Assembly: GCF_026625805.1 (NCBI RefSeq)
Contig: NZ_CP113064.1
Location: 3,437,929 to 3,501,928 of the forward strand
Length of the DNA: 64,000 bases
DNA from: Brevundimonas sp. SL130
GTDB taxonomy: Bacteria; Pseudomonadota; Alphaproteobacteria; Caulobacterales; Caulobacteraceae
Direction of reading: 5' to 3'
The position numbers were made by a program, and so were the translations under genes. Below the pieces are notes generated by a model. It saw only the letters and a program-made list of their open reading frames with translations. It had not been told where the DNA came from and searched no databases. This document shows, piece by piece, positions 16,884-26,222 of this stretch (its first letter is position 1; each line of letters opens with the position of its first letter).

Positions 16884-18587
16884 TTAGTCCTTGGTGCCGG
16901 CGTTCTTCAGCGCGGCGCCCAGGATGTCGCCCAGCGAAGCCCCGGAGTCGGACGAGCCGAACTGTTCGATGGCTTCCTGTTCGTCCTTCATTTCCAGCGC
17001 CTTGATCGACACCGAGACGCGGCGCGAGGCCTTGTCCACGGCGGTGATCATGGCGTCGATGCGATCGCCGACGGCGAAGCGTTCCGGACGCTGCTCGTTG
17101 CGATCACGCGACAGGTCCGACTTGCGGACGAAGGCCGTCACCGGCGCGTCGTCTTCACCGAACTTGACCTCGATGCCGCCCGACTCGATCGACGAGACGG
17201 TGACGGTGATCTGCTGGCCGCGGCGATAGGTGTCGCCCTCGCCGATCGGATCGCCGCCCAGCTGCTTGATGCCCAGCGAGACGCGTTCCTTCTCGACGTC
17301 GACGTCCAGGACCTTGGCCTTGACCATCTCGCCCTTGCGGTAGCGCTGGATGGCTTCTTCACCCGAGACCGACCAGTCGAGGTCGGACAGGTGCACCATG
17401 CCGTCGATGTCGTTGTCCAGGCCGATGAACAGGCCGAACTCGGTGGCGTTCTTGACTTCGCCCTCGACGGTCGAGCCGATCGGGTTGTTGGCGACGAAGG
17501 CGTCCCACGGATTGTCCTGAGCCTGTTTCAGGCCCAGCGAGATGCGGCGCTTGGAGGCGTCGACGTCCAGGACGACCACGTCCACTTCCTGAGAGGTGGA
17601 GACGATCTTGCCCGGATGGACGTTCTTCTTGGTCCAGGACATTTCCGAGACGTGCACCAGGCCCTCGACCCCGGCTTCCAGCTCCACGAAGGCGCCGTAG
17701 TCGGTGATGTTGGTGATGCGGCCCGTGTACTTGGCGCCGACCGGATACTTGGCTTCCACGCCGTCCCAGGGGTCCGACTGCAGTTGCTTCATGCCCAGCG
17801 AGATACGTTGGGTGTCCGGGTTGATCTTGACGATCTGGACCTTGACGCTGTCGCCGACGGCGAGGACTTGCGACGGGTGCGAGACGCGCTTCCACGACAT
17901 GTCGGTGACGTGCAGCAGGCCGTCGATGCCGCCCAGGTCCACGAAGGCGCCGTAGTCGGTGATGTTCTTGACCACGCCGTCGCGGACTTCGCCCTCTTGC
18001 AGCTGGCCGACCAGCTCGGTGCGCTGTTCGGCGCGGGCTTCTTCCAGGATGGCGCGACGCGAGACGACGATATTGCCGCGCGGACGGTCCATCTTCAGGA
18101 TCTGGAACGGTTGTTCCTTGCCCATCAGCGGGCCGACGTCGCGCACCGGGCGGATGTCGACTTGCGAGCCGGGCAGGAAGGCCGAGGCGCCGCCCAGGTC
18201 GACGGTGAAGCCGCCCTTGACGCGACCGACGATGGCGCCGTTGACCGGCTGACCTTCGGCGAACACGACTTCCAGACGGGTCCAGGCTTCCTCGCGGCGG
18301 GCCTTGTCACGGCTGATGACGGCTTCGCCAAGGGCGTTTTCGACGCGCTCGAGGTAGACCTCGACGTTGTCGCCGACCTTCGGCAGCTTGGCGTCTTCGC
18401 CCTGGCCGAATTCGCGCATCGAGATGCGGCCTTCGGTCTTCAGGCCCACGTCGATGATGACGATGTCTTTTTCGATGCCGACGACGCGGCCGTGGACCAC
18501 TTGGCCTTCGCCGAAGTCGCGGCCCTGCAGTTGTTCGTCGAGCAGCGCGGCGAAATCGTCGCGCGAGGGGGAGAGGGTGTCAGTCAT
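16884..18587 (-). CDS. rpsA: 30S ribosomal protein S1
   Basis: This RNA-binding small-subunit protein unwinds and docks mRNA for initiation. The 567-residue product contains six S1 domains; the later four are clear from the repeated patterns GGIDGLLHVTDMSWKRV, AGVEGLVHVSEMSWTKK, NDIDGMVHLSDLDWS and the degenerate last repeat. The start at 18587 (MTDTLSPSRDDFAALLDEQ) is preferred over an in-frame ATG 15 bases upstream. It is the last gene of the aroA-toxin-antitoxin-cmk-rpsA series; about 195 bases lie between cmk and rpsA, enough for its own promoter. Confidence 0.96.
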   Translation of the reverse strand: MTDTLSPSRDDFAALLDEQLQGRDFGEGQVVHGRVVGIEKDIVIIDVGLKTEGRISMREFGQGEDAKLPKVGDNVEVYLERVENALGEAVISRDKARREEAWTRLEVVFAEGQPVNGAIVGRVKGGFTVDLGGASAFLPGSQVDIRPVRDVGPLMGKEQPFQILKMDRPRGNIVVSRRAILEEARAEQRTELVGQLQEGEVRDGVVKNITDYGAFVDLGGIDGLLHVTDMSWKRVSHPSQVLAVGDSVKVQIVKINPDTQRISLGMKQLQSDPWDGVEAKYPVGAKYTGRITNITDYGAFVELEAGVEGLVHVSEMSWTKKNVHPGKIVSTSQEVDVVVLDVDASKRRISLGLKQAQDNPWDAFVANNPIGSTVEGEVKNATEFGLFIGLDNDIDGMVHLSDLDWSVSGEEAIQRYRKGEMVKAKVLDVDVEKERVSLGIKQLGGDPIGEGDTYRRGQQITVTVSSIESGGIEVKFGEDDAPVTAFVRKSDLSRDRNEQRPERFAVGDRIDAMITAVDKASRRVSVSIKALEMKDEQEAIEQFGSSDSGASLGDILGAALKNAGTKD

Positions 18588-18782
18588 GAAGCTGAAAAGC
18601 ATTCCGTAGGGGCTATGGCGCGCGACCGGACGGCCCCGCGCGAGGTGGACGCCACTGACACAGCAAGCCGCTGCGCCGAGGCGATAGGGAAAGATAGGCA
18701 GGTCGTCAGGATGCGAGGCCGTTCAGAACGATCAGGACGCCCGCGGAAGCCGAGGGTGGACGCGTTGGATTTGCGAAAAAGG

Positions 18783-19427
18783 TCAGAGACCGTGTTTCGC
18801 GCGCGCCGCCTCGACGATACGGCGGGCCGCATCGAAGGCCGCCTCTATACCCATGTCGGTGGTGTCCAGCAAGACCGCGTCTTCAGCCTGGATCATCGGG
18901 GCCGCGCCGCGACCGGCGTCGCGTTCGTCCCGGCGCTGGATGTCGGCCAGCATCTCGTCGAAGCCGATGTCGAAACCGCGCGCCATCAGCTGTCTCCAGC
19001 GACGGTCGGCCCGGGTCTCGGGCGCGGCGGTGACGAACAGTTTGGCCGGGGCGTCCGGGGCGATCACCGTGCCGATGTCGCGCCCGTCCAGAACCGCGCC
19101 CCCGGCCTGGGCGGCGAAGGCCTGTTGCAGGTCCAGCAGGGCCGCGCGAACGCCGGGATGGCCGGCGACGCGACTGGCCGCCTCGCCCGCCTCGCCGGTG
19201 GTCAGCCGGGGGTCTTCGGACACGTCGGCGGCGTCCAGAGCCCGGGCGACCTGGGTCGCGGCCGCCTCATCGTCCAGCGAACCACCGGCCTCCAGCAGTT
19301 TGACGCCCACAGCGCGGTACAACAGGCCGGTGTCCAGATGCGGCAGACCATAGGTCTGCGCCAGCCGCGCGGCGATAGTGCCCTTGCCCGAGGCGGCGGG
19401 GCCGTCGACGGCGATGATCAGCGGCAT
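18783..19427 (-). CDS. cmk: cytidylate kinase
   Basis: This phosphorylates CMP and dCMP to the diphosphates in pyrimidine salvage. The 214-residue product has the P-loop VDGPAASGKGTIA, the HLDTGLLYRAVG motif and GGAVLDGRDIGTVIAPDAPAKLFVTA, diagnostic of Cmk. Its ATG overlaps the stop of the upstream antitoxin gene in a TGATG junction, so its translation is probably coupled to that gene rather than to aroA as in the usual aroA-cmk-rpsA arrangement. Confidence 0.95.
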   Translation of the reverse strand: MPLIIAVDGPAASGKGTIAARLAQTYGLPHLDTGLLYRAVGVKLLEAGGSLDDEAAATQVARALDAADVSEDPRLTTGEAGEAASRVAGHPGVRAALLDLQQAFAAQAGGAVLDGRDIGTVIAPDAPAKLFVTAAPETRADRRWRQLMARGFDIGFDEMLADIQRRDERDAGRGAAPMIQAEDAVLLDTTDMGIEAAFDAARRIVEAARAKHGL

Positions 19428-19735
19428 CAGGCGGCGGAGTCCACACGAACGGGGGCAAGGCGCAGCCCCAGGGCCTGCATCACCTTGAAGATGGTCGAAA
19501 GCTCAGGCCGTCCCTCTTCGCTGAGCGCGCGGTAAAGGGCCGTGCGCGACAGGTCGGCGTCCTGAGCCATTTTCGTCATGCCCTTTGCCCGCGCCACAGC
19601 GCCCAAGGCTTTGGTGATGATGCGCGGATCGCCGAACTCGGCGGCGTCTTCGAACGAGGACACCAGATACTCCTCCACCGCTTCCGGCGTGTTCAGGTAG
19701 CGGGCGGGATCGAATTCGATCAGCGGCTCAGTCAT
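19427..19735 (-). CDS. HigA-like antitoxin (addiction-module antidote, HTH)
   Basis: This is a predicted DNA-binding antitoxin. The 102-residue protein opens with FDPARYLNTPEAVEEYLVSSFED, typical of the COG3636 antidote family. A helix-turn-helix follows: GMTKMAQDADLSRTALYRALSEEGRPELSTIFKVMQALGLRL. Its start overlaps the toxin stop by 8 bases, and its TGA overlaps the cmk ATG. In toxin-first modules of this type the antitoxin usually represses its own promoter; here no promoter space exists, because the toxin lies 4 bases after aroA. Confidence 0.88.
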   Translation of the reverse strand: MTEPLIEFDPARYLNTPEAVEEYLVSSFEDAAEFGDPRIITKALGAVARAKGMTKMAQDADLSRTALYRALSEEGRPELSTIFKVMQALGLRLAPVRVDSAA

Positions 19736-20051
19736 TTCGATACTCCTCAGCCAGCCGTTTCGCCTCGACGATGTCGCGGTCCTGACTCGACTTGTCGCCT
19801 CCAGCCAACAGAATGACCCAGGCCTCGTTCTTCTTCATCGCATACAGACGATAGCCAGGTCCGTAGGCGATCCTCAGTTCGCTGACGCCCTCGCCCACCG
19901 GCTTCACATCGCCCCAGTGGCCGCCCGACAGCCGTTCGAGACGAGTCGTGATCCGAGCGACCGCCCTATGATCGCGAAGCCTGAGAAGCCAGCGATCAAA
20001 GACCGGCGTGAAGGTCAGCCTTACAGCCGCATCGTCGTCTATAGGCGACAT
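19728..20051 (-). CDS. RelE/HigB-type toxin (Gp49-like)
   Basis: This is a predicted ribosome-dependent mRNA interferase or related toxin. The 107-residue product shows the COG3657 pattern: FDRWLLRLRDHRAVARITTRLERLSGGHWGDVKPVGEGVSELRI, then GPGYRLYAMKKNEAWVILLAGGDKSSQDRDIVEAKRLAEEY. These are the core strands and the GGDKSSQ..DI..A motif of the family. It begins 4 bases after the aroA stop and overlaps the antitoxin. The reading frame is intact, so the module is potentially active. Confidence 0.88.
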   Translation of the reverse strand: MSPIDDDAAVRLTFTPVFDRWLLRLRDHRAVARITTRLERLSGGHWGDVKPVGEGVSELRIAYGPGYRLYAMKKNEAWVILLAGGDKSSQDRDIVEAKRLAEEYRND

Positions 20052-20055
20052 TTCG

Positions 20056-21366
20056 TCAAGAGATCCGACCGCCCAGACCGTTCATCATCTCGACGAAGCC
20101 GGGGAAGCTGGTGGCGATCATGCCCGGTTCGTCGACGGAAACCGATTGATCGGCGGCCAGACCCAGGACCAGGTGGCTCATGGCGATACGGTGATCGTGG
20201 GCGGTGTGGACGGTCGCGCCGCCCGGAACCGAGGCGGCGCCCGTGACGATGAAGCCCTCGGGTTCTTCCTCGACCGGCACCCCGCAGGCGCGCAGACCCT
20301 CGACCATCAGCGAGATCCGGTCGCTTTCCTTGACCCGCATCTCGCCCACGCCGCGCATGACGGTAACGCCGTCGGCAAAGGCCGCCGTCGCGGCCAGGAT
20401 CGGATATTCGTCGATCATGGAGGCGGCGCGCGCCTCGGGCACGACCACGCCTTTCAGGGCCGAATGTCGGGCGGTGATGTCGCCGACGTCCTCGCCGCCG
20501 GCCTGACGCCGGTTGGTGATGGTCAGATCGGCGCCCATCTCGATCCAGGTGTCGAACAGGCCGGTGCGCAGGGGGTTCAGCATCACCCCTTCGACCGTCA
20601 CGGCTGAACCCGGAACCACCAGGCCCGCCGCCAGGGGGAAGGCGGCCGAGGACGGATCGCCCGGCACGGCGACGAAGGTCCCAGTCAGGGCTTGGCCGCC
20701 CTTCAGGGTGACCGTCCAGCCCTCGCCCACCTCTTGCACACCGACCTCGGCGCCGAAGGCGCGCAACATGCGTTCGGTATGGTCGCGGCTCTTTTCAGGC
20801 TCGGTCACCGAGGTGACGCCCTGGGCGTTCAACCCGGCCAGCAGGATAGCCGACTTGACCTGGGCCGAGGCCACGGTCTGCACATAGTCGATCGCCGTCA
20901 GCGCCCCACCGGTCAGGGCGACCGGCAACCGGTCCTCGGCCGCCAGCCAGCCGAACCGGGCGCCCATGTCGGCCAGGGGGCCGGTGACGCGCTTCATCGG
21001 CCGTTTCCGCAGCGAGGCGTCGCCGTCGAAGGTCGCCGTCAGCCCATAGCCGGCGGCCGCCCCCATCAGCAGGCGCACACCGGTGCCGGCGTTGCCGCAG
21101 TCGATCACAGATGCGGGTGTTTTGAAGCCCCCCGCCCCTTCGATCCGCCATTTGCCGGCGCCGGTCCGCTGGACCTTGGCGCCGAAGGCTTCGACCGCAC
21201 GGGCGGTGGCCAGGACGTCGTCGCCTTCCAGCAAACCCTCGACCTCGGTCACGCCGGAGGCCATGCCGCCCAGAATCATCGAGCGGTGTGACATCGACTT
21301 GTCGCCGGGCGCGCGGACCGTTCCAGCAAGGGCGTCAGAGCGTCTGGCGGTCAGTTGAGTCGGCAT
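20056..21366 (-). CDS. aroA: 3-phosphoshikimate 1-carboxyvinyltransferase (EPSP synthase)
   Basis: This makes EPSP from shikimate-3-phosphate and PEP in aromatic amino-acid synthesis. The 436-residue product (start at 21366, [15 protein letters not shown]) has [56 protein letters not shown] and [13 protein letters not shown]. It resembles class II enzymes such as Agrobacterium CP4 in overall sequence, but the PEP-site motif reads CGNAGTG with Gly where CP4 has Ala (NAATG). In the CP4 enzyme that Ala underlies glyphosate insensitivity, so this version is predicted to be the sensitive type. It is first in the coupled operon. Confidence 0.95.
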   Translation of the reverse strand: MPTQLTARRSDALAGTVRAPGDKSMSHRSMILGGMASGVTEVEGLLEGDDVLATARAVEAFGAKVQRTGAGKWRIEGAGGFKTPASVIDCGNAGTGVRLLMGAAAGYGLTATFDGDASLRKRPMKRVTGPLADMGARFGWLAAEDRLPVALTGGALTAIDYVQTVASAQVKSAILLAGLNAQGVTSVTEPEKSRDHTERMLRAFGAEVGVQEVGEGWTVTLKGGQALTGTFVAVPGDPSSAAFPLAAGLVVPGSAVTVEGVMLNPLRTGLFDTWIEMGADLTITNRRQAGGEDVGDITARHSALKGVVVPEARAASMIDEYPILAATAAFADGVTVMRGVGEMRVKESDRISLMVEGLRACGVPVEEEPEGFIVTGAASVPGGATVHTAHDHRIAMSHLVLGLAADQSVSVDEPGMIATSFPGFVEMMNGLGGRIS

Positions 21367-21490
21367 ATTCACCCGCTTCAGGCTGTGTTGGGGAGGGAGC
21401 CGCGCGGGCCGCGCGAAAGACAGCTTTTGACAGCGGCTCCTAGGGGTGGCAAGGGACCGCCCCGAATTCAACCCGTTGAAAGTTCCAAAC

Positions 21491-21949
21491 GTGGCCAATC
21501 CCGAACTGGGCGCCAAACAGGTTTGCCCGAACTGCCAGGCTAAGTTCTACGACCTGAACCGCCGCCCCGCCCACTGCCCCAAATGCGGCACGGACTTCGA
21601 TCCCGAAGAAGCCCTGAAGCTGCGCAGCCGTCGCGTTCGTCCCGGCTATCCCGCCGACGACGAAGAGACGGAAGATCAGGTCAAGGACAAGAAGGCCGAG
21701 TCCGACGAGGACGAGGAAGAAGAAATCCGGGCGCCGGAGATCGACGAGGAAGGCCACGAGCCGATCCTCACGCCCGACGACGATGACGACACCCCCGCCG
21801 ATGCTTCGGAAGAAGCCGGCATGGGCGCCACCGACGGCGACGACGACGACCTCGGCGACGATGACGACGACTCAGTGCCGTTCATCGAAGACGACGACGA
21901 TGACTCCATCGAGGACGAGATCGCCAAGCCGTCGCGCGACGACGACTGA
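21491..21949 (+). CDS. FYDLN-acid family protein (TIGR02300-like)
   Basis: This is an alphaproteobacterial protein of unknown function. A short N-terminal zinc-ribbon-like part ([29 protein letters not shown], two CxxC pairs) contains the FYDLN signature. It is followed by about 100 residues that are almost entirely Asp/Glu, ending in poly-Asp runs. The start is GTG at 21491 ([10 protein letters not shown]), matching the family N-terminus; another GTG at 21446 is possible. It is divergent from aroA with a short spacer. Confidence 0.82.
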   Translation: MANPELGAKQVCPNCQAKFYDLNRRPAHCPKCGTDFDPEEALKLRSRRVRPGYPADDEETEDQVKDKKAESDEDEEEEIRAPEIDEEGHEPILTPDDDDDTPADASEEAGMGATDGDDDDLGDDDDDSVPFIEDDDDDSIEDEIAKPSRDDD

Positions 21950-21966
21950 TTTTTTTGTTGCGTCAG

Positions 21967-21993
21967 CCGCGTTTCCCTTTAGGGGAGACGCGG
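21967..21993. repeat. inverted repeat after the FYDLN gene
   Basis: CCGCGT-T-TCCC and GGGA-G-ACGCGG pair with one internal mismatch around TTTAG. A T-run (TTTTTTT) precedes rather than follows it on the plus strand, so a terminator role is unproven. Confidence 0.5.
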
Positions 21994-22172
21994 CAGGCCA
22001 GCGGCCTTTCGAACCTCTGTTGGGTTTGAAATCGCTGCTGTTTTTCACATCCGGAACCGATGTGAAAATAAATGTCGAAACGGGCTTGATCGAAAAAAAG
22101 CTCTGACATAGGTTCCGCCGCCTCGCCGGGGGCCATCGCAAGATGAACCGGGCGAACCAGACCGCAAGGTCC

Positions 22173-22248
<76 letters not shown>

Positions 22249-22255
22249 GTTTCCA

Positions 22256-22290
22256 GAAGCCCGGCTGCGAAGGCAGCCGGGCTTCGTTGC
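22256..22290 (+). terminator. terminator of tRNA-Ala
   Basis: GAAGCCCGGCTGC and GCAGCCGGGCTTC make a perfect 13-bp stem with a 4-base loop, 7 bases after the tRNA end. The following GTTGC is only weakly T-rich. Confidence 0.8.
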
Positions 22291-22335
22291 ATCTGGAGCT
22301 CAAGCACCCCCGCCGAAGCGGAACTGAAGGCGGCG

Positions 22336-24474
22336 TCAGTGTGCAGCCTTGGCCCTCGTCCGGTAGGCATGAAGCAAGGGCTCGGTATAGCCGTTCGGCT
22401 GAGCCGCGCCCTCGAACACCAGGGCGCGGGCGGCCTGGTAGGCCAGGCTGGCGTCCGGATCGGGGGCCATGGGACGGTATAGAGGATCGCCGGCGTTCTG
22501 GGCGTCGACCTTGGCCGCCATGCGTAGGAAGGCCGCATCCACCTGCTCGGGGGTGCAGACCCCGTGCAGCAGCCAGTTGGCGATATGCTGCGAACTGATC
22601 CTCAGGGTCGCCCGATCCTCCATCAGACCGACGTCGTGGATGTCGGGCACCTTGGAACAGCCGACGCCCTGGTCGATCCAGCGGACGACATAACCCAAGA
22701 TGCCCTGGGCGTTGTTGTCTAGCTCGGCCGCCACCTCGTCCTCGGACCAGTTGACGCCGTGGGCCAGGGGCGGGGTCAGCAGGGCCTCCAGCCCCGGCGT
22801 CGGGCGGGTCGCCACCTCGGCCTGGACGGCGAAGACGTCCACAGCGTGATAATGGAGCGCGTGCAGGGTGGCGGCGGTCGGCGACGGGGTCCAGGCGGTG
22901 TTGGCGCCGGTGCGGGGATGGGCGATCTTCTGCTCCAGCATATCGGCCATCCGGTCGGGCGCGGCCCACATGCCCTTGCCGATCTGGGCCTTGCCGGACA
23001 GGCCGCACTTCAGGCCGATGGCGACGTTGCGCGCTTCATAGGCGGTGATCCAGGCGCTGGACTTGATGTCGGCCTTCCGCACCACCGGCCCGGCCTGCAT
23101 GGCGGTGTGGATCTCGTCGCCGGTGCGGTCCAGGAAGCCGGTGTTGATGAAGACGATCCGATCCTTCACCGCATGGATACAGGCCGCCAGATTGGCCGAG
23201 GTGCGGCGTTCCTCGTCCATCACCCCCACCTTGATCGTGTAGCGCGGCAGGGCCAGCAGATCCTCGACCGCGTCGAACAGCCGGTCGGTGAAGGCGCATT
23301 CGTCCGGCCCGTGCATCTTGGGCTTGACGATATAGACCGATCCCGTCGCGCTGTTGCCGAAAGCCCCGAGGCCCTTGATGTCATAGAGGGCGATCAGGCT
23401 GGTGACGACGGCGTCCATGACGCCTTCGGGCGCATCGGAGCCGTCGGCCAGGCGGATGGCCGACGTGGTCATCAGATGGCCGACGTTGCGCACGAACAGC
23501 AGGCTGCGGCCCTTCAGGGTCACGTCGCCGCCCTGGGGCGCGGCCCAACGGCGGTCGGGCTCCAGCGTGCGGGTCAGGGTCTCGCCGCCCTTCTTGAAGG
23601 TGGCGGCCAGGTCGCCGCGCATCAGGCCCAGCCAGTTACGATAGGCCTCGACCTTGTCCGCGGCGTCCACGGCGGCGACCGAGTCCTCCAGATCAACGAT
23701 GGTGGTCAGGGCCGATTCCAGCACCACATCGGCCAGGCCCGCCGCATCAGCGCGGCCGACCGCGTGAGACCGGTCGATCACCAGTTCGATGTGCAGGCCG
23801 TGGTGCGCCAGCAGGATCGACGACGGCGCAGCCGCGTCGCCGCCGAAACCGATGAACTGGGCCGGATCCTTGAGCGCAGGCGTCAGGCCGCCCTCGACCA
23901 CCGACCAGCCGGCGACATCGGCGTGCGACCCGTCGGCCAGGGGCGCGGCTTGATCCAGAAACGCCTTGGCGCGGGCCACGACCCGGGCGCCGCGCGCCGC
24001 GTCATAGCCGCCGCCGGTCGGCAGGTCGCCCAGCGCGTCCGTGCCGTACAGGGCGTCGTACAGGCTGCCCCAGCGGGCGTTGGCGGCGTTCAGCAGGAAC
24101 CGCGCGTTCAACACCGGCACGACCAGCTGCGGCCCGCCCATGCGGGCGATCTCGGCGTCCACCCCGCTCGTTCCGATGGCGAAGGGCGCCGGCTCATCGA
24201 CCAGATAGCCGATCTCGCGCAGGAAGGCCTGGGAGGCGGCCCCGTCATAGGGCTGACCCCGTCGCGCGGCGTGCCAGGCGTCGATCCGGGCCTGAAGATC
24301 GTCGCGCCGGGCCAGCAGGGCGCGGTTGTCCGGTGCGAACCGCGCGAAGACCTGCGCCGCTCCCGCCCAGAAGCCCGCCGCATCCAGCCCCAGTCCCGGA
24401 AGGACCTCCTGCTCGATCAAGGCCACGAGCTCGGCCGCGACCTGCAATCCGGCGCGATCTTCATAGGTGGTCAT
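22336..24474 (-). CDS. glcB: malate synthase G
   Basis: This condenses glyoxylate with acetyl-CoA to malate in the glyoxylate/glycolate pathway. The 712-residue length and motifs identify the monomeric G form: [22 protein letters not shown], the acetyl-CoA/Mg region [28 protein letters not shown] and [20 protein letters not shown]. The start at 24474 follows GGAGAAGGGCC. No isocitrate lyase or glycolate oxidase gene is in the window, so it stands alone here. Confidence 0.95.
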   Translation of the reverse strand: MTTYEDRAGLQVAAELVALIEQEVLPGLGLDAAGFWAGAAQVFARFAPDNRALLARRDDLQARIDAWHAARRGQPYDGAASQAFLREIGYLVDEPAPFAIGTSGVDAEIARMGGPQLVVPVLNARFLLNAANARWGSLYDALYGTDALGDLPTGGGYDAARGARVVARAKAFLDQAAPLADGSHADVAGWSVVEGGLTPALKDPAQFIGFGGDAAAPSSILLAHHGLHIELVIDRSHAVGRADAAGLADVVLESALTTIVDLEDSVAAVDAADKVEAYRNWLGLMRGDLAATFKKGGETLTRTLEPDRRWAAPQGGDVTLKGRSLLFVRNVGHLMTTSAIRLADGSDAPEGVMDAVVTSLIALYDIKGLGAFGNSATGSVYIVKPKMHGPDECAFTDRLFDAVEDLLALPRYTIKVGVMDEERRTSANLAACIHAVKDRIVFINTGFLDRTGDEIHTAMQAGPVVRKADIKSSAWITAYEARNVAIGLKCGLSGKAQIGKGMWAAPDRMADMLEQKIAHPRTGANTAWTPSPTAATLHALHYHAVDVFAVQAEVATRPTPGLEALLTPPLAHGVNWSEDEVAAELDNNAQGILGYVVRWIDQGVGCSKVPDIHDVGLMEDRATLRISSQHIANWLLHGVCTPEQVDAAFLRMAAKVDAQNAGDPLYRPMAPDPDASLAYQAARALVFEGAAQPNGYTEPLLHAYRTRAKAAH

Positions 24475-24618
24475 GGCGGCCCTTCTCCGGCGACGGCCGG
24501 GCTGTAACAATGCGTGATCACGCTAAGCCGACCAAGCGGACCTTCGCAAGGGTCACGTCGCGTCAGGCGGGTCGCTTTTCGTTGAGGGGGCCGGCTTGCG
24601 GTCCGCGCGCGCGACGTC

Positions 24619-25281
24619 ATGATCCGGTTCATGACCCTGTTTCGCCCCCTTCGACTCTACAGCGTCCTGTTCGCCAGCCTTGGGGTGATGATCCTGGTCA
24701 CCGTGTCGACCCCCGCCGTGGAAAGCGCCCTGACGCGCATAGCCTATGGCTGGATCGCCGGGGTCGCGATCTTCATCGCCGCCACTCTGGTGCGAATGGC
24801 CCTGGCGCAGGACGCCGACGCGATCCGCAGACGGGCCGCGGCCCTGGACCAGACCGGCGCGGCCGTGCTGCCGCTCAGCCTGCTGGCGGCGGCGACCAGC
24901 ATCATCGTCGTGATCGGCGAGGCGCGGGCCGGCGGATCTCCCCTACGAGACGGCCTGTTGGCCCTGGCGACGGTCGCTCTGTCTTGGACCTTCATCCACC
25001 TGATCTTCGCGCTGCACTACGCCCACGCCTTCTATCAGCGGGGCGAAGGGGAACAGGACAGGGGCGGACTGATCTTCCCCGGCGAGACCCGGCCCGACTA
25101 TTGGGATTTTCTGCATTTCGCCCTGATCATCGGCGTGGCCTGCCAGACGGCCGACGTCCAGATCGCCGATCGGGGAATCCGGCGGCTGTCCAGCGTCCAC
25201 AGCCTGACCGCCTTCGTGTTCAACACCGTGATCGTGGCGCTGGCGGTCAATCTGGCGGTGGGCGGGCTGGGCGCAGGCTAG
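24619..25281 (+). CDS. DUF1345 membrane protein
   Basis: This is an inner-membrane protein of unknown function with about five or six hydrophobic segments. The DUF1345 hallmarks are visible: WTFIHLIFALHYAHAFYQ, GGLIFPGETRPDYWDFLHFALIIG, CQTADVQIADRGIRRLSSVHS and a final FVFNTVIVALAVNLAVGG. The start at 24619 may be one codon set early; an internal ATG lies at 24631. Confidence 0.85.
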   Translation: MIRFMTLFRPLRLYSVLFASLGVMILVTVSTPAVESALTRIAYGWIAGVAIFIAATLVRMALAQDADAIRRRAAALDQTGAAVLPLSLLAAATSIIVVIGEARAGGSPLRDGLLALATVALSWTFIHLIFALHYAHAFYQRGEGEQDRGGLIFPGETRPDYWDFLHFALIIGVACQTADVQIADRGIRRLSSVHSLTAFVFNTVIVALAVNLAVGGLGAG

Positions 25282-25402
25282 AGGTTCCACCCCGGTCGGT
25301 CACAAAGGCTTAACCGCGTCCGTGAACCGGACCGCAAGCGAACTGTCGTAAATCGGACAGCACGGACGACATCGCGTCCGGTTCGCCAGAAGCGTTTGGT
25401 CC

Positions 25403-25777
25403 ATGCTGTTTCTTCTCAACGACGTCGTGTTCGATCTGGACGAGGCCTGCCCGGTCACGCCCGCCGACGCGCGCCGGTTCGAGAAGCTGGGCTTCGACTA
25501 TGTGCTGGAACTGGGCTGCGAACTGTTCGCCGAGGATCCGCTGCTGCACCGCACCGACCCCGAGCGGGCGCGTCGCCTAGCCTGGCTGATCGCCGAGCGC
25601 AGCCCGGACGTCAACGCCGCCCTGTTCGCCGCGCCGGCCGCAGGTTGCAACCCCGACCTGGTCGAGCCGCGCTTCTGCACCCTGCCCGACGCGGTGATGA
25701 ACCAGTTGCACGACAAGGGCCGTCGCCTGGACGCGATCGCGGCCGATCGCGCCGTATGGAACCGTCTGGCCGCCTGA
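25403..25777 (+). CDS. conserved-looking hypothetical protein
   Basis: I do not recognise a family. The 124-residue soluble protein starts MLFLLNDVVFDLDEACPVTPADARRF and contains three cysteines and a C-terminal helix-rich part (MNQLHDKGRRLDAIAADRAVWNRL). Its codon use and third-position GC match its neighbours, supporting a real gene. The upstream sequence before the ATG (GCGTTTGGTCC) has no strong ribosome site. No link with the flanking DUF1345 gene is evident apart from strand. Confidence 0.65.
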   Translation: MLFLLNDVVFDLDEACPVTPADARRFEKLGFDYVLELGCELFAEDPLLHRTDPERARRLAWLIAERSPDVNAALFAAPAAGCNPDLVEPRFCTLPDAVMNQLHDKGRRLDAIAADRAVWNRLAA

Positions 25778-25798
25778 CGCCGGCTGGCTTAAACTGCC

Positions 25799-25954
25799 TC
25801 AGAGCGCCCTGAACAGGACGTGCACGAGCGTCGCGACGACGAAGATGAAGCCGAAGCCCATCACCAGGCCCACGGCCGGATGCATCTTGCGGGGGTGTTC
25901 TAAGCGAGACCGGTCGAGACCGGAAACGCGGTCTTCAGGATGGATCACAGCCAT
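25799..25954 (-). CDS. 51-residue single-pass membrane protein
   Basis: This is a small protein from an ATG at 25954 with AAGGAAAAG upstream at good spacing, ending with TGA at 25799-25801. The hydrophilic N-terminal half (AVIHPEDRVSGLDRSRLEHP) is followed by one membrane helix (AVGLVMGFGFIFVVATLV) and a short basic tail (HVLFRAL). Function is unknown. The ribosome site and helix support it as real despite its size. Confidence 0.65.
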   Translation of the reverse strand: MAVIHPEDRVSGLDRSRLEHPRKMHPAVGLVMGFGFIFVVATLVHVLFRAL

Positions 25955-26222
25955 CGTCTTTTCCTTTCCCTATGGTCCCGGTTTGACCCGGGAGGGGAGC
26001 GTCGGGCTCTGACGGCCTGATCGTCCTCCAACTCGACCATGACTCCAATAGCCCCTGATGGCGAGGGGTTATTTGATCTGCGGCAAATGGCGCGCAGAGG
26101 GCGGGTTTTTTCGCGCGATCTGCACACGGCCCTTTACGATCCCGCACAACCTTTGCGACAACGCGGGGGTCGGGGGAGACGGGATGGCTTCAGTCCCGTT
26201 CGGCGCGGATGGGGAACAAGCG

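Noticed and set aside
16767..19535. 922-residue open frame on the plus strand
   Set aside because: It lies opposite rpsA and cmk and its composition is that of an antisense shadow in GC-rich DNA; no ribosome site or known domain.
22086..22115. Sigma-70 promoter for tRNA-Ala (TTGATC with TAGGTT)
   Set aside because: The -10 match is poor and it lies about 60 bases from the tRNA, so I do not list it as a feature.
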